From contig JAIOPE010000052.1 of the NCBI GenBank assembly GCA_021414065.1, positions 1-32,495 on the forward strand: a DNA stretch of 32,495 nucleotides, read 5' to 3'. Under the pieces are notes generated by a model. The model had not been told where the DNA came from. It saw only the letters and a program-made list of their open reading frames with translations, and made no database searches. A program made the translations under genes and the position numbers. The DNA comes from Planctomycetota bacterium. GTDB lineage: Bacteria > Planctomycetota > JAJSAM01 > JAJVHW01. Shown here one piece after another: positions 1-7,470 of this stretch (positions are counted from its first letter, which is position 1; each line of letters begins with the position of its first letter).

Positions 1-441
1 CCGCGACTCGGACCGCGGTGGTTGACCGCCGCCGCGCGCGCCCCAGATCCCGTCTCGTGGGCGCCTGGGAAGCCGCTCCCGGAACAAGGTACGGTAGGCG
101 CGTCTCCCGGCCGGTGTCAACCTTCCCCGTGTGGTTCCGCTCCGCCGGAGCGCTGCGCGTGGACCGTCGCCCCGCCCGCCGGCCGACGGCGAAATCCGCC
201 GATCGCAGACCGACCACGTTTTCCGTTGACCCTGTGGAATCGCCGGGGCTAACCTCCCACCTCAACGACGGATTCCAAACGCACGGGCCTGGGCTGGCCG
301 CGCGGGTGGAAGTCTCCGGACGATCGAGAAGCTGGCGCGGAGGGCGCGCTGGCGGGATCGGCCGGGAACCCCGTCGCAGTTCTTGCGCCGTGCGGGCTCG
401 AGCCTCGAGGACGGACCCGGACGGCTGCCAGGGAGGGCGTG
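1..441. other. Non-coding leader region before the BRCT gene
   Basis: I see no convincing gene here: the open frames on both strands resemble no known family and run into the coding region in the wrong frame. It holds a small GC hairpin (138-152, 6-bp stem, 3-nt loop), a good sigma70-like promoter (226-255) and a Shine-Dalgarno sequence (432-436). The rest, including 1-130, shows nothing I can name. The end of an upstream gene may lie just outside the window. Confidence 0.5.
226..255 (+). promoter_or_regulatory. Sigma70-like promoter for the BRCT gene
   Basis: TTGACC (226-231) and TAACCT (250-255) are separated by an 18-nt spacer. This is among the closest matches to a housekeeping promoter in the window. 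The predicted start near 262 would leave a leader of about 180 nt before the ATG at 442. Confidence 0.5.
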
Positions 442-1749
442 ATGCTGGTGAAGTTCCCCCGTCGCGAGAGCGGCATGTCCGCGATCCCCTTCGTCGTTTC
501 TCTCCTGTTCGTGGTCGGCCTGGGCGTGGCCTGGTACAACGCCGACAAGGAGGCGACGGAGCTACGCGGGAAGCTCGCGACGAACGCCTCCGCGGCCGCT
601 GAGTGGCAGAAGAAGTTCGAGGCGGAGAGCAACTTCAACCTCGAGCTCACCGAGGCGACCGGCTACGGCAACGCGCAGGGCAAGCCCGACAAGGCCGCCA
701 TCCAGCAGGCTCTCGCCGCGGCGCTCGACAAGTGGCGTGAGAAGTTCACGCTCGAGTTCGCGCCGGACAAGTTCCAGGCGACGGGAACCGGCGGCGCAGT
801 GGAGAAGATCGCGGGCGAGAAGATCCGCGTCTCCTACATCGCGGCGAAGGACCAGATCAGCAACCCCAGCGTGCAGGCGCTGCTCCCGCTCTACGAGGCG
901 GCCGCGGCTCGCATGCTGAACGACGTCAAGCGATACGTCGAGTCGAACGCCTCCGAGATGAAGTCCAAGGCCGAGATGCTGGCATCGAAGGACAAGTCGA
1001 TCGCCGAGAAGGACACGGCCTACACCGGCCTCCAGGCCCAGGGCGAGCAGACGAAGCGGACGCTCGAAGAGCAGATCCGTGAGCTTCGCGACCAGGTTCA
1101 GGCCAAGGACCAGGTCATTCAGCAGGCCCAGGCTGAGCTTGAGACCGTCAAGGCCAAGGCCGAGAAGGACGTCGCGAAGGCGACCAGCGAGCTCTCGCAG
1201 AAGGCTGCCGAGATCCAGACGCTCGTCCGCCGCGACCAGCCCTTCATCTCCGAGGGCCCGGACGGCGAGGTCATCTCCGCCGGCGCCGGCGTGGTGATCG
1301 TGAACCGCGGCAAGAAGGACATGCTCATGCCCGGCACCGTCTTCACGGTGCTCGGTCGCATCAAGGGCGGCGAGATGGTGCCGAAGGGCATGCTCAAGGT
1401 CGTCGTCGCCAACGACGAGACGGCCGAGTGCCGGATCGTCTCCGACGACGCGAACAACCCGATCAACGGCGGCGACGCCATCGACAGCAAGACCTACTCC
1501 CCCGGCCGCACGATGCACTTCTCGCTGGTCGGTGAGTTCAAGAAGATGGGTCGGGCGCAGGCCGAAGCCCGCCTGAAGCAGCTCGGCGCTTCGGTGGACA
1601 CGTCCGTCAACTCAGCGACCCACTACCTCGTGGTCGGCACCCCCGGCGCCGGCGAGAACCTCGAGGACAGCGACTCGTGGAAGCGCGCCAAGGAGTTCGG
1701 CGTGACGATCCTCACCGAGGCGCAGCTCGCCTCGTTCACGATGTACTAG
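442..1749 (+). CDS. Membrane-anchored coiled-coil protein with C-terminal BRCT domain
   Basis: This is a 435-residue protein of unknown function. A basic N-terminus (K4, R7, R8) precedes one hydrophobic helix at about 13-31. A long Glu/Lys/Gln-rich coiled coil follows at about 158-265. Next is a small beta-rich domain at about 270-350, with a VVIVNRGKKDMLMPGTVF stretch like the C-terminal domain of FlgT-type proteins. A BRCT-like domain closes it at about 356-435 (KQLGASVDTSVNSATHYLVV and a late W-x3-A-x3-GV segment). The start is ATG 442, because GGAGG (432-436) lies 5 nt before it; GTG 439 is too close and ATG 475 lacks a ribosome site. By the positive-inside rule the BRCT domain should lie outside the cytoplasm. 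I recall similar uncharacterised proteins in planctomycetes. A hairpin terminator follows. Confidence 0.75.
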   Translation: MLVKFPRRESGMSAIPFVVSLLFVVGLGVAWYNADKEATELRGKLATNASAAAEWQKKFEAESNFNLELTEATGYGNAQGKPDKAAIQQALAAALDKWREKFTLEFAPDKFQATGTGGAVEKIAGEKIRVSYIAAKDQISNPSVQALLPLYEAAAARMLNDVKRYVESNASEMKSKAEMLASKDKSIAEKDTAYTGLQAQGEQTKRTLEEQIRELRDQVQAKDQVIQQAQAELETVKAKAEKDVAKATSELSQKAAEIQTLVRRDQPFISEGPDGEVISAGAGVVIVNRGKKDMLMPGTVFTVLGRIKGGEMVPKGMLKVVVANDETAECRIVSDDANNPINGGDAIDSKTYSPGRTMHFSLVGEFKKMGRAQAEARLKQLGASVDTSVNSATHYLVVGTPGAGENLEDSDSWKRAKEFGVTILTEAQLASFTMY

Positions 1750-1772
1750 CTTCGAGAACGACGTTCTTCACC

Positions 1773-1800
1773 GGGCCGCGCGGCACCCGCCGCGCGGCCC
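1773..1800 (+). terminator. Strong GC hairpin after the BRCT gene
   Basis: An 11-bp perfect stem (1773-1783 with 1790-1800) closes a 6-nt loop, followed by a mixed GCTTGATTC rather than a pure T run. It lies 24 nt after the stop codon and before the next gene, so a terminator is likely. Confidence 0.55.
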
Positions 1801-1922
1801 GCTTGATTCGTGTCCGCGGCTCGGGCCTACCTCGTCGGGGTCGTCTCCACGAGCGCCGCGTCGAAGCCTCCTCGGTCCGGCCCGCTCGATTCGTGGGTCT
1901 CCCGCGTAGCATCGTGGCTTCC

Positions 1923-2750
1923 ATGGCAGAGACACCGGACAACGACGACGCGGACGGGCCGTCCGCGGACCGTCCGATGACTCTCGGCGATCACCTGGAC
2001 GAACTTCGGCGCCGCCTCTTCCGCGCCGTGCTGTACGTGGCGATCGCAGCGCTCGGCGTGGCTTACTTCGAGAAGGAGCTGATGGGCGTCGTCCTGGCGC
2101 CCTACGCCGAGATCTTCGCGAAGGTCCCGGGGGCGTCGTTCCAGACCACGGAGATCTCCGAGAGCTTCTTCGTCTTCATGAAGTTCGACCTCGTGATCGG
2201 TCTGTTCTTCGCGTCGCCCGGCGTGCTGTACGAAGTCTGGGGGTTCATCTCGCGCGGGCTCTACGACCGCGAGAAGCGAGTCGTGAGGATCGTGGCGCCG
2301 GTGTCCGCCCTGCTCTTCCTCGCCGGCTGCACCTTCTACTACTTCGTGATCCAGCCGGGCGCACTTGACTTCCTCCTCACGAACTGGGTCGAGATCCCGC
2401 TGCCCGGGGGGGGCACGTTGCCGATCCGGCCGCAGCCGCGCCTGGAGAACGTCTTCAGCTTCTACCTGACGATGTCGCTCGTGATGGGGCTGACGTTCGA
2501 ACTCCCGCTCGGCATGGTCGCGGCGCAGAAGATCGGGATCGTGACGTGGCGCGCCTACTCCAAGTATCGGAAGCACTTCTTCATGGGCAGTCTGGTCGCG
2601 ATGGCGATCCTGACCCCCAGCGGCGACGCGTTCACGCTTGCGATCTGCATGATCCCGGTGCTCTTCCTCTTTGAGGCGGGCATCCTCGTCTGCCGGATCA
2701 TGCTTCCGAACGCACCCAAAGACGATGACGAGGAGGATCAGACAAAATGA
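1923..2750 (+). CDS. tatC: Twin-arginine translocase subunit TatC
   Basis: TatC is the multi-spanning membrane receptor that binds twin-arginine signal peptides and, with TatA/TatB, exports folded proteins. The 275-residue product shows the classic N-terminal MTLGDHLDELRRRL signature and six hydrophobic segments. It also has the conserved FELPLGM motif before the fourth/fifth helix region, and the tail is acidic. The start is ATG 1923. The open frame runs back to 1677 but crosses the preceding terminator, so the longer form is rejected. No tatA or tatB lies in the window. Its stop overlaps the next start by 4 nt (ATGA, 2747-2750), so it is translationally coupled to the GTPase-like gene. Confidence 0.95.
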   Translation: MAETPDNDDADGPSADRPMTLGDHLDELRRRLFRAVLYVAIAALGVAYFEKELMGVVLAPYAEIFAKVPGASFQTTEISESFFVFMKFDLVIGLFFASPGVLYEVWGFISRGLYDREKRVVRIVAPVSALLFLAGCTFYYFVIQPGALDFLLTNWVEIPLPGGGTLPIRPQPRLENVFSFYLTMSLVMGLTFELPLGMVAAQKIGIVTWRAYSKYRKHFFMGSLVAMAILTPSGDAFTLAICMIPVLFLFEAGILVCRIMLPNAPKDDDEEDQTK

Positions 2751-3667
2751 AGCTGGCGATCGTGGGAGCCAAGGGCTCCGGCAAGAGCACGTTGTTCCGG
2801 GCGTTCACGGGGGCGGATGCCACTCCGGTGGGTGGAAACGCAGGCCCCGTCGTGGCCGTCGTGAAGGTGCGTGACCCTCGCCTCGAGTGGCTCCGCGACA
2901 AGTACCAGCCGAAGAAGTACACCCCGGTCGCGGTCGAGGTGCAGGACTTCCCCGCGCTGCCGGACCGCGCTGAGATCGAGGGCATGAAGCTCTCCGAAAT
3001 GCTCGCGGCGCTTCGTGAAGCGGAAGGCCTGATCATCTGCGTGCGCGGGTTCGAAGACCCCACGTATCCCCACGCGGCGCTGCTCCGCATCCGTGCGGCG
3101 ATCGAAGACGGCAAGCCGGTCAAGTCGGTCGAAGTGAGCGAGGCCGACAAGAAGCTGCTCCGGGGGTTCCGCTTCCTCTCGGACAAGCCGTGGGTGCTCG
3201 TCGTCTCGATCCCCGAGACCGGCGGCGATCCGAAGCTTGCCGAGACGATCCCGGGCGCGTTCGAGGCACGCGTTGCAATGCGCGCGAAGATCGAGTCCGA
3301 GGTCGCGGAACTCGAACCCGCGGACCGCGCCGCGTTCATGGCGGACCTCGGCATCCACGAACTGGCGGCCGAGTCGCTGCTCCACGCGTCGTTCCTCGCC
3401 ATGGGGACGATCTCGTTCTTCACGTCCGGCGAGGACGAAGTGCGCGCGTGGCCGATCCGTCGCGGCGCCAACGCGGAGGAGGCGGCCGGGCGCATCCACT
3501 CGGACCTCGCGCGCGGGTTCATCCGGGCTGAGGTCTACTCGTACGACGACTTCAAGGCCGTCGGCGGCGAGGAGGCCGCGCTGAAGAAGCTCGGCAAGTT
3601 CCGCGTGGAAGGCCGCGAGTACGTCGTTCGCGACGGCGACATCGTGAACATCCGGTTCTCCGTGTGA
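2747..3667 (+). CDS. Divergent YchF/Obg-like GTPase (TGS/DUF933 protein)
   Basis: YchF-family proteins are P-loop NTPases that bind ribosomes. This 306-residue protein has an intact Walker A (GAKGSGKST, 7-15) and a very well kept C-terminal TGS/DUF933 domain (about 222-306; EVRAWPIRRG and YVVRDGDI match YchF closely). The G3 motif, normally DIAGLV, reads DFPALP (67-72), losing the DxxG glycine. The NxxE specificity motif reads SIPE (154-157). The helical/coiled-coil insert after the ...R-F-E segment is nearly absent, which explains a length well below the usual ~363. AGGAGG (2731-2736) serves the ATG. It overlaps tatC by 4 nt and cinA by 4 nt. It may be a paralogue that binds but no longer hydrolyses nucleotide; that is inference. 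Confidence 0.82.
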   Translation: MKLAIVGAKGSGKSTLFRAFTGADATPVGGNAGPVVAVVKVRDPRLEWLRDKYQPKKYTPVAVEVQDFPALPDRAEIEGMKLSEMLAALREAEGLIICVRGFEDPTYPHAALLRIRAAIEDGKPVKSVEVSEADKKLLRGFRFLSDKPWVLVVSIPETGGDPKLAETIPGAFEARVAMRAKIESEVAELEPADRAAFMADLGIHELAAESLLHASFLAMGTISFFTSGEDEVRAWPIRRGANAEEAAGRIHSDLARGFIRAEVYSYDDFKAVGGEEAALKKLGKFRVEGREYVVRDGDIVNIRFSV

Positions 3668-4899
3668 GGGCGTACGTCCTCTCCACGGGCGACGAGCTGA
3701 TCCGCGGGCGCACGCTCGACACGAACACGTCCGAGATCGCGCGAGCGCTGGCGGCGGAAGGCGTCACGGTCATCGGGGCGTCGCTCGTCGGCGACGACGA
3801 GGCGGACCTCGTCGCAGCGATCCGCCGCGCGGCGGGGGAGGCGGACGTCGTCATCCTCTCGGGCGGGCTCGGACCGACGGAGGACGACTGCACGCGGCGC
3901 GCGGTCGCGGCGGCCGTCGGCGTCCCGCTCGAACGCGTTCCGGAGATTGCGGACGCGCTGCGCCAGCGATTCGCCGCGCGCGGCATGACGATGGCGCCGT
4001 CGAATCTGCTCCAGGCCGACCGGCCCGTCGGCGCGGAGACGCTTCCGAATCGGTTCGGGACAGCGCCCGGCTTCGCGATGTCTCTCGGCAACGCGACGCT
4101 GTTCGCGTTGCCCGGTCCACCGCACGAGATGAGAGGCGTCCTCACGGAGGAACTCCTGCCGCGGCTCCGGCGGCTCCTGCCCGCGGAGCGCCGTGTCGTC
4201 CGCACCCGCGCGCTCGAGACGTTCGGCGAGCGCGAGGCGACGATCGGGGAGAAGATCCGCGACCTGATGGCGCGGGGTCGTCAACCGCGCGTGGGCACCA
4301 CGGCCGGCCGCGGCGTGATCCGAGTGATCGTTCACGCCGAGGGGTCCGAGACCGAGGTCGAGGCCGCGCTAGCGAAGGAAGAGGCGGAGATCCGCCGGCG
4401 CCTCGGCGCGTCGGTCTACGGAGTGGACGGCGAGACTCTCCCCGAGGTGGTCGGTCGCATGCTGCTCGCGAGGGGCATGACGCTCGCCGTCGCCGAAAGC
4501 TGCACCGGCGGGCTCATCGGCGCCTCGATGACGGAGGTCGCTGGAATCAGCTCCGTGTTCCTCGGCGGCGTGATCGCCTACGCGAACGCCGTGAAGATCC
4601 GCGAACTCGGCGTTGACGCCGCGACGCTCGACCGCGTGGGAGCCGTCAGCGAGGAGGTCGCCCGCGCGATGGCGTCGGGCGTCCGCGCGAAGTTCGGCAG
4701 CGACGTCGGCATCGGGATCACCGGCGTCGCCGGCCCCGACGGCGGGTCGCCCGAGAAGCCCGTCGGCACCGTCCACGTGGCGCTCGACGTGCGAGGCACG
4801 GTCACGCACCGCCGCCTGTCGCTTCCGGGCGACCGCGCGCTTGTCCGCGAGATCGCGGCGAAGTGCGCGCTGGACCTCGTCCGCCGCACGATCGGCTGA
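3664..4899 (+). CDS. cinA: CinA family protein (MoCF domain plus NMN deamidase-like domain)
   Basis: CinA proteins join a molybdopterin-binding-like (COG1058) domain with a C-terminal PncC domain that hydrolyses nicotinamide mononucleotide to NaMN in pyridine nucleotide recycling; the N-terminal part can be an ADP-ribose pyrophosphatase. The 411-residue product has the N-terminal STGDELIRG and SGGLGPTEDD motifs and GPPHEM in the middle. From about residue 268 it has the PncC domain with AESCTGGLIGA and TGVAGPDGGSPEKPVGTV. The length is normal for the family. The start is GTG 3664 in a GTGA overlap with the preceding stop. It ends the tatC operon and is followed by a two-way hairpin terminator. 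Confidence 0.95.
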   Translation: MRAYVLSTGDELIRGRTLDTNTSEIARALAAEGVTVIGASLVGDDEADLVAAIRRAAGEADVVILSGGLGPTEDDCTRRAVAAAVGVPLERVPEIADALRQRFAARGMTMAPSNLLQADRPVGAETLPNRFGTAPGFAMSLGNATLFALPGPPHEMRGVLTEELLPRLRRLLPAERRVVRTRALETFGEREATIGEKIRDLMARGRQPRVGTTAGRGVIRVIVHAEGSETEVEAALAKEEAEIRRRLGASVYGVDGETLPEVVGRMLLARGMTLAVAESCTGGLIGASMTEVAGISSVFLGGVIAYANAVKIRELGVDAATLDRVGAVSEEVARAMASGVRAKFGSDVGIGITGVAGPDGGSPEKPVGTVHVALDVRGTVTHRRLSLPGDRALVREIAAKCALDLVRRTIG

Positions 4900-4926
4900 T
4901 CGCGCGGAGCTTGCGGGTGAATCGAG

Positions 4927-4955
4927 ACGGGCGAGCCCCGAGGGGGCCCGCCCGT
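4927..4955. terminator. Two-way hairpin between convergent cinA and BI-1 genes
   Basis: ACGGGCG (4927-4933) pairs with CGCCCGT (4949-4955), and GCCCC (4935-4939) with GGGGC (4943-4947), leaving one A/C mismatch and a 3-nt loop. It lies between two convergent stop codons and could serve both strands, although neither side has a T run. Confidence 0.5.
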
Positions 4956-4990
4956 GGACCACAGCGTGAGAGGTCGGCCGAGGCGCGGGA

Positions 4991-5707
4991 CTAGTTCCGG
5001 CGCTGGAGCTGCATGAGCAACTGCAGCACGTACCAGAAGAGCAGCGCGACGGAAGCGAACAGCTCCAGCGCAGCGGAGACGTGCTGGTCCGTGCGGTACT
5101 GGTGCACGATCTTCGAGGTGTCGTAGAGGATCGAACCGACCGCGAGCAGGATCATTGCCGCCGAGAACCAGATCCCCAGATTGAAGCCGAAGATCATCCC
5201 CACGATGATCGTGCCGAGCGCGACGAGTCCCGCGATCGCGAGGATCGGTCCGAGGAACGTGAAGTCCTTCTTCGTCGTGATGACGAACGCCGAGAGGCCG
5301 CCGAAGGCGAGGAGCGTCAGGCCCGCGGCGGTGGGTAGGACGTGCCCGCCCATCTGCGACGCGCGGAAGATCATGGGAGAGAAGATCACGCCCTCGATCA
5401 GCACGTACCCGGCGAGACCTGCGTACTGGAGGCCGACGGACGACGTGGACCTGGCAAGTCCGCGCACCATCCACCCGACGAGGGCGAACGCGCCGATCAA
5501 CAGCAGCCAGGACCACTTCCCGCCTACCGCCCAGCGGTAGATCGCCTCGCCAATGCCGGCCGCCTGGAAACCGGCCGACAGCGCCGCGAACGCGAGTACC
5601 GCGCCCGTCACGTGCAGGTACGTCCGCCGGATGAACGCCATCCGGGCGTCGAGGGGGGCGTCGAAGGCCGTCAGGCCGGCGCCGAACTCTCGGAACATCG
5701 TGCTCAT
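4991..5707 (-). CDS. Bax inhibitor-1/YccA family membrane protein
   Basis: BI-1 family (TMBIM/YccA/YbhL) proteins are seven-helix membrane proteins linked to calcium leak or to control of membrane proteases; the bacterial role is poorly defined. The 238-residue product has a charged N-terminus (FIRRTYLHVTGAVLAFAAL) followed by seven hydrophobic stretches. A conserved late LYDTSKIVH segment carries the family's acidic residue, and the C-terminus is a short basic tail (QLQRRN). Its ATG is preceded on the minus strand by GGAGGAGA with good spacing. It appears to be a single gene: tRNA-Gln lies upstream on the same strand, and a shared hairpin separates it from convergent cinA. Confidence 0.9.
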   Translation of the reverse strand: MSTMFREFGAGLTAFDAPLDARMAFIRRTYLHVTGAVLAFAALSAGFQAAGIGEAIYRWAVGGKWSWLLLIGAFALVGWMVRGLARSTSSVGLQYAGLAGYVLIEGVIFSPMIFRASQMGGHVLPTAAGLTLLAFGGLSAFVITTKKDFTFLGPILAIAGLVALGTIIVGMIFGFNLGIWFSAAMILLAVGSILYDTSKIVHQYRTDQHVSAALELFASVALLFWYVLQLLMQLQRRN

Positions 5708-5755
5708 CGTCTCTCCTCCGTGGATGCCGCCGACGTCCGGCGGGCTCCTCTCCAG

Positions 5756-5761
5756 ATAGTA
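5756..5761 (-). promoter_or_regulatory. Putative -10 element for the BI-1 gene
   Basis: On the minus strand this reads TACTAT, a good -10 hexamer about 48 nt before the BI-1 start codon. The nearest TTGCCG is about 23 nt upstream, which is too far for a standard -35, so support is partial. Confidence 0.35.
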
Positions 5762-5820
5762 CGGGCGAAGCCGCTCGAGCAGACCGGCAACCCGCGGCCT
5801 CGCCCCGGCCGGCGCCGCGT

Positions 5821-5891
5821 TCCCCGCCCAGGAATCGAACCCGGATTAAGGGGACCAAAACCCCCTGTGCTGCCATTGCACCAGCGGGGAG
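5821..5891 (-). tRNA. tRNA-Gln (anticodon UUG)
   Basis: The minus strand folds into a full cloverleaf of 71 nt. The acceptor stem is TCCCCGC/GCGGGGA with discriminator A, and the D stem is GTGC/GCAC. The anticodon loop TTTTGGT presents TTG, and the T arm is CCGGG-TTCGATT-CCTGG. The 3' CCA is not encoded (the DNA continues CGCGG), unlike the other two tRNAs in the window. Confidence 0.95.
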
Positions 5892-6027
5892 CAGCGCGGC
5901 GCGGAAGCTATCCGGTGCGCGGCCGGTTGCCACGACTTCGCCGAGCACGCGTGCAACTGCGTGCATCCTGGAACCGCCGACGACAGCCTCCCGCCGCACC
6001 GACGCAGGCCCAACGCGCCCCAAAACC

Positions 6028-6057
6028 TTGCCTGGTGCGAGCGTCCACGCGTAGGGT
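6028..6057 (+). promoter_or_regulatory. Sigma70-like promoter for the glmU operon
   Basis: TTGCCT (6028-6033) and TAGGGT (6052-6057) are spaced by 18 nt, pointing to a start near 6064 and a leader of about 105 nt before glmU. This is the first plausible promoter after tRNA-Gln on the plus strand. Confidence 0.45.
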
Positions 6058-6092
6058 CGTCCCTTTCCGCAGGGGCTCCCCGCTCCAGCGGT

Positions 6093-6113
6093 CCCGGACG
6101 ACGGTCGTCCGGG
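6093..6113 (+). other. Hairpin in the glmU leader
   Basis: CCCGGACGA (6093-6101) pairs perfectly with TCGTCCGGG (6105-6113) around a CGG loop, about 55 nt before glmU. There is no T run. It would lie inside the transcript from the 6028 promoter, so it could be a leader structure or an attenuator; the function is not known. Confidence 0.4.
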
Positions 6114-6168
6114 CCCCCCGGTCACCCACTGACCGGGAGTCTCACATCTCCGATTTCGTCAGGAAACG

Positions 6169-7470
6169 ATGGCGCTGAACGCCCCCGTTGCCGCGGTGAT
6201 CCTCGCCGCAGGCCTCGGGAAACGGATGAAGAGCTCGAAGCCCAAGGTGGCGTTCGAGATCTGCGGCAGGCCCATGGTGCGCCATGTGGTCGAGGCTGTC
6301 CGTGCGCTCGCGTCCGGAGACGACTGCATCGCCATCGACCGCATCGTGGCGGTCGTCGGTCACGGGCGCGAACACGTCGAGAAGGCGCTCGCACCGGTTG
6401 CGGGCGTTGCGTTCGCGCTCCAGGCGGAGCAGCGCGGAACCGCCGACGCCGTGGCGTCCGCAATTCCCGCGTTGGCCGGTTTCGAGGGCACGGTCCTCGT
6501 CCTCTGCGGCGACGTTCCGCTCGTGGCCGCTTCCACGCTTCGCACGCTGCTTGACGCGCACCGCGCCGGCGGCAACGCCGCGACGATCCTGTCGGTCGTG
6601 CTCCCCTCCGGAGCCGCCTACGGTCGAATCGTTCGCGACGCGTCCGGGCGCTTCGTCGCCATCCGCGAAGCGAAGGACGCCACGGCCTCCGAGCGTGGAA
6701 TCTGTGAGATCAACACGGGTCTCTACGCCTTCGAGGCGTCGGCGCTCCGCTCGGCACTGCCGCGCGTCGGCCGCTCGAACGCCCAGGGCGAGTACTACCT
6801 CACGGACGTCCCGGCGTTGCTCCTCGCCGACGGTCTCCGGGTCGAAGCGCTGCCGCGGGGCACCGATGACGACGTCCTCGGCGTGAATCAGTTCTCGGAG
6901 TTGGCCGAAGCCGCAACGCGCATGCGCCACCGCATCCTCCGCGACCTCATGGCGTCGGGCGTGCAGGTGACCGACCCCGCCACGACGTTCATCGACGCGG
7001 GCGTGAAGATCGGTGCCGGGACGAAGATCCTGCCGTGCACCGTCATCGAGAAGGACGTCGAGATCGGCTCCGGCTGCGAAGTGGGGCCCTTCTCCCACCT
7101 GCGTCCCGGCACGGTGATGGCCGACGGCGCTGAGGTCGGGAACTTCGTCGAGACGAAGAAGACCCGCATCGGCGCGCGCACCAAGGCGAAGCACCTGACG
7201 TACCTCGGGGACGCGGAGATCGGCGCCGACGTGAACATCGGCTGCGGAACGATCACCGCGAACTACGACGGCAAGAACAAGCACGTCACCACGATCGAGG
7301 ATCGGGTTCACATCGGGAGCGGCACCGTGCTGGTCGCGCCGGTGCGTGTCGGCCTCGGGGCGACGACCGGAGCCGGCGCGATCGTGACGGCGAACAGGGA
7401 CGTGGCTGCGGGCGACGTCGTCGCCGGCGTCCCGGCCCGCAGTCTTCGACGCAAGGGGGGCCATTCGTGA
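6169..7470 (+). CDS. glmU: Bifunctional UDP-GlcNAc pyrophosphorylase / GlcN-1-P acetyltransferase GlmU
   Basis: GlmU acetylates glucosamine-1-phosphate and then couples it to UTP, giving UDP-GlcNAc for peptidoglycan and lipid A. The 433-residue product opens with the nucleotidyltransferase motif LAAGLGKRMKSSKPK (about 13-27) and has QRGTADAV and LCGDVPL in the uridylyl domain. From about residue 265 it continues as a left-handed beta-helix with hexapeptide repeats. The acetyltransferase signatures GNFVETKKTRIG, HLTYLGDAEIG and GTITANYDG are all present. It is slightly shorter than the E. coli enzyme (456). AGGA (6161-6164) precedes the ATG. It overlaps prs by 4 nt (GTGA), a common partner, so sugar nucleotide and PRPP synthesis are co-expressed. 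Confidence 0.97.
   Translation: MALNAPVAAVILAAGLGKRMKSSKPKVAFEICGRPMVRHVVEAVRALASGDDCIAIDRIVAVVGHGREHVEKALAPVAGVAFALQAEQRGTADAVASAIPALAGFEGTVLVLCGDVPLVAASTLRTLLDAHRAGGNAATILSVVLPSGAAYGRIVRDASGRFVAIREAKDATASERGICEINTGLYAFEASALRSALPRVGRSNAQGEYYLTDVPALLLADGLRVEALPRGTDDDVLGVNQFSELAEAATRMRHRILRDLMASGVQVTDPATTFIDAGVKIGAGTKILPCTVIEKDVEIGSGCEVGPFSHLRPGTVMADGAEVGNFVETKKTRIGARTKAKHLTYLGDAEIGADVNIGCGTITANYDGKNKHVTTIEDRVHIGSGTVLVAPVRVGLGATTGAGAIVTANRDVAAGDVVAGVPARSLRRKGGHS

Noticed and set aside
1677..1922. N-terminal extension of TatC
   Set aside because: It crosses the end of the BRCT gene and its hairpin; TatC proteins begin near ATG 1923.
4578..6125. A long minus-strand frame crossing cinA, BI-1 and tRNA-Gln
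   Set aside because: It overlaps three certain features and resembles no protein; it is a shadow frame.
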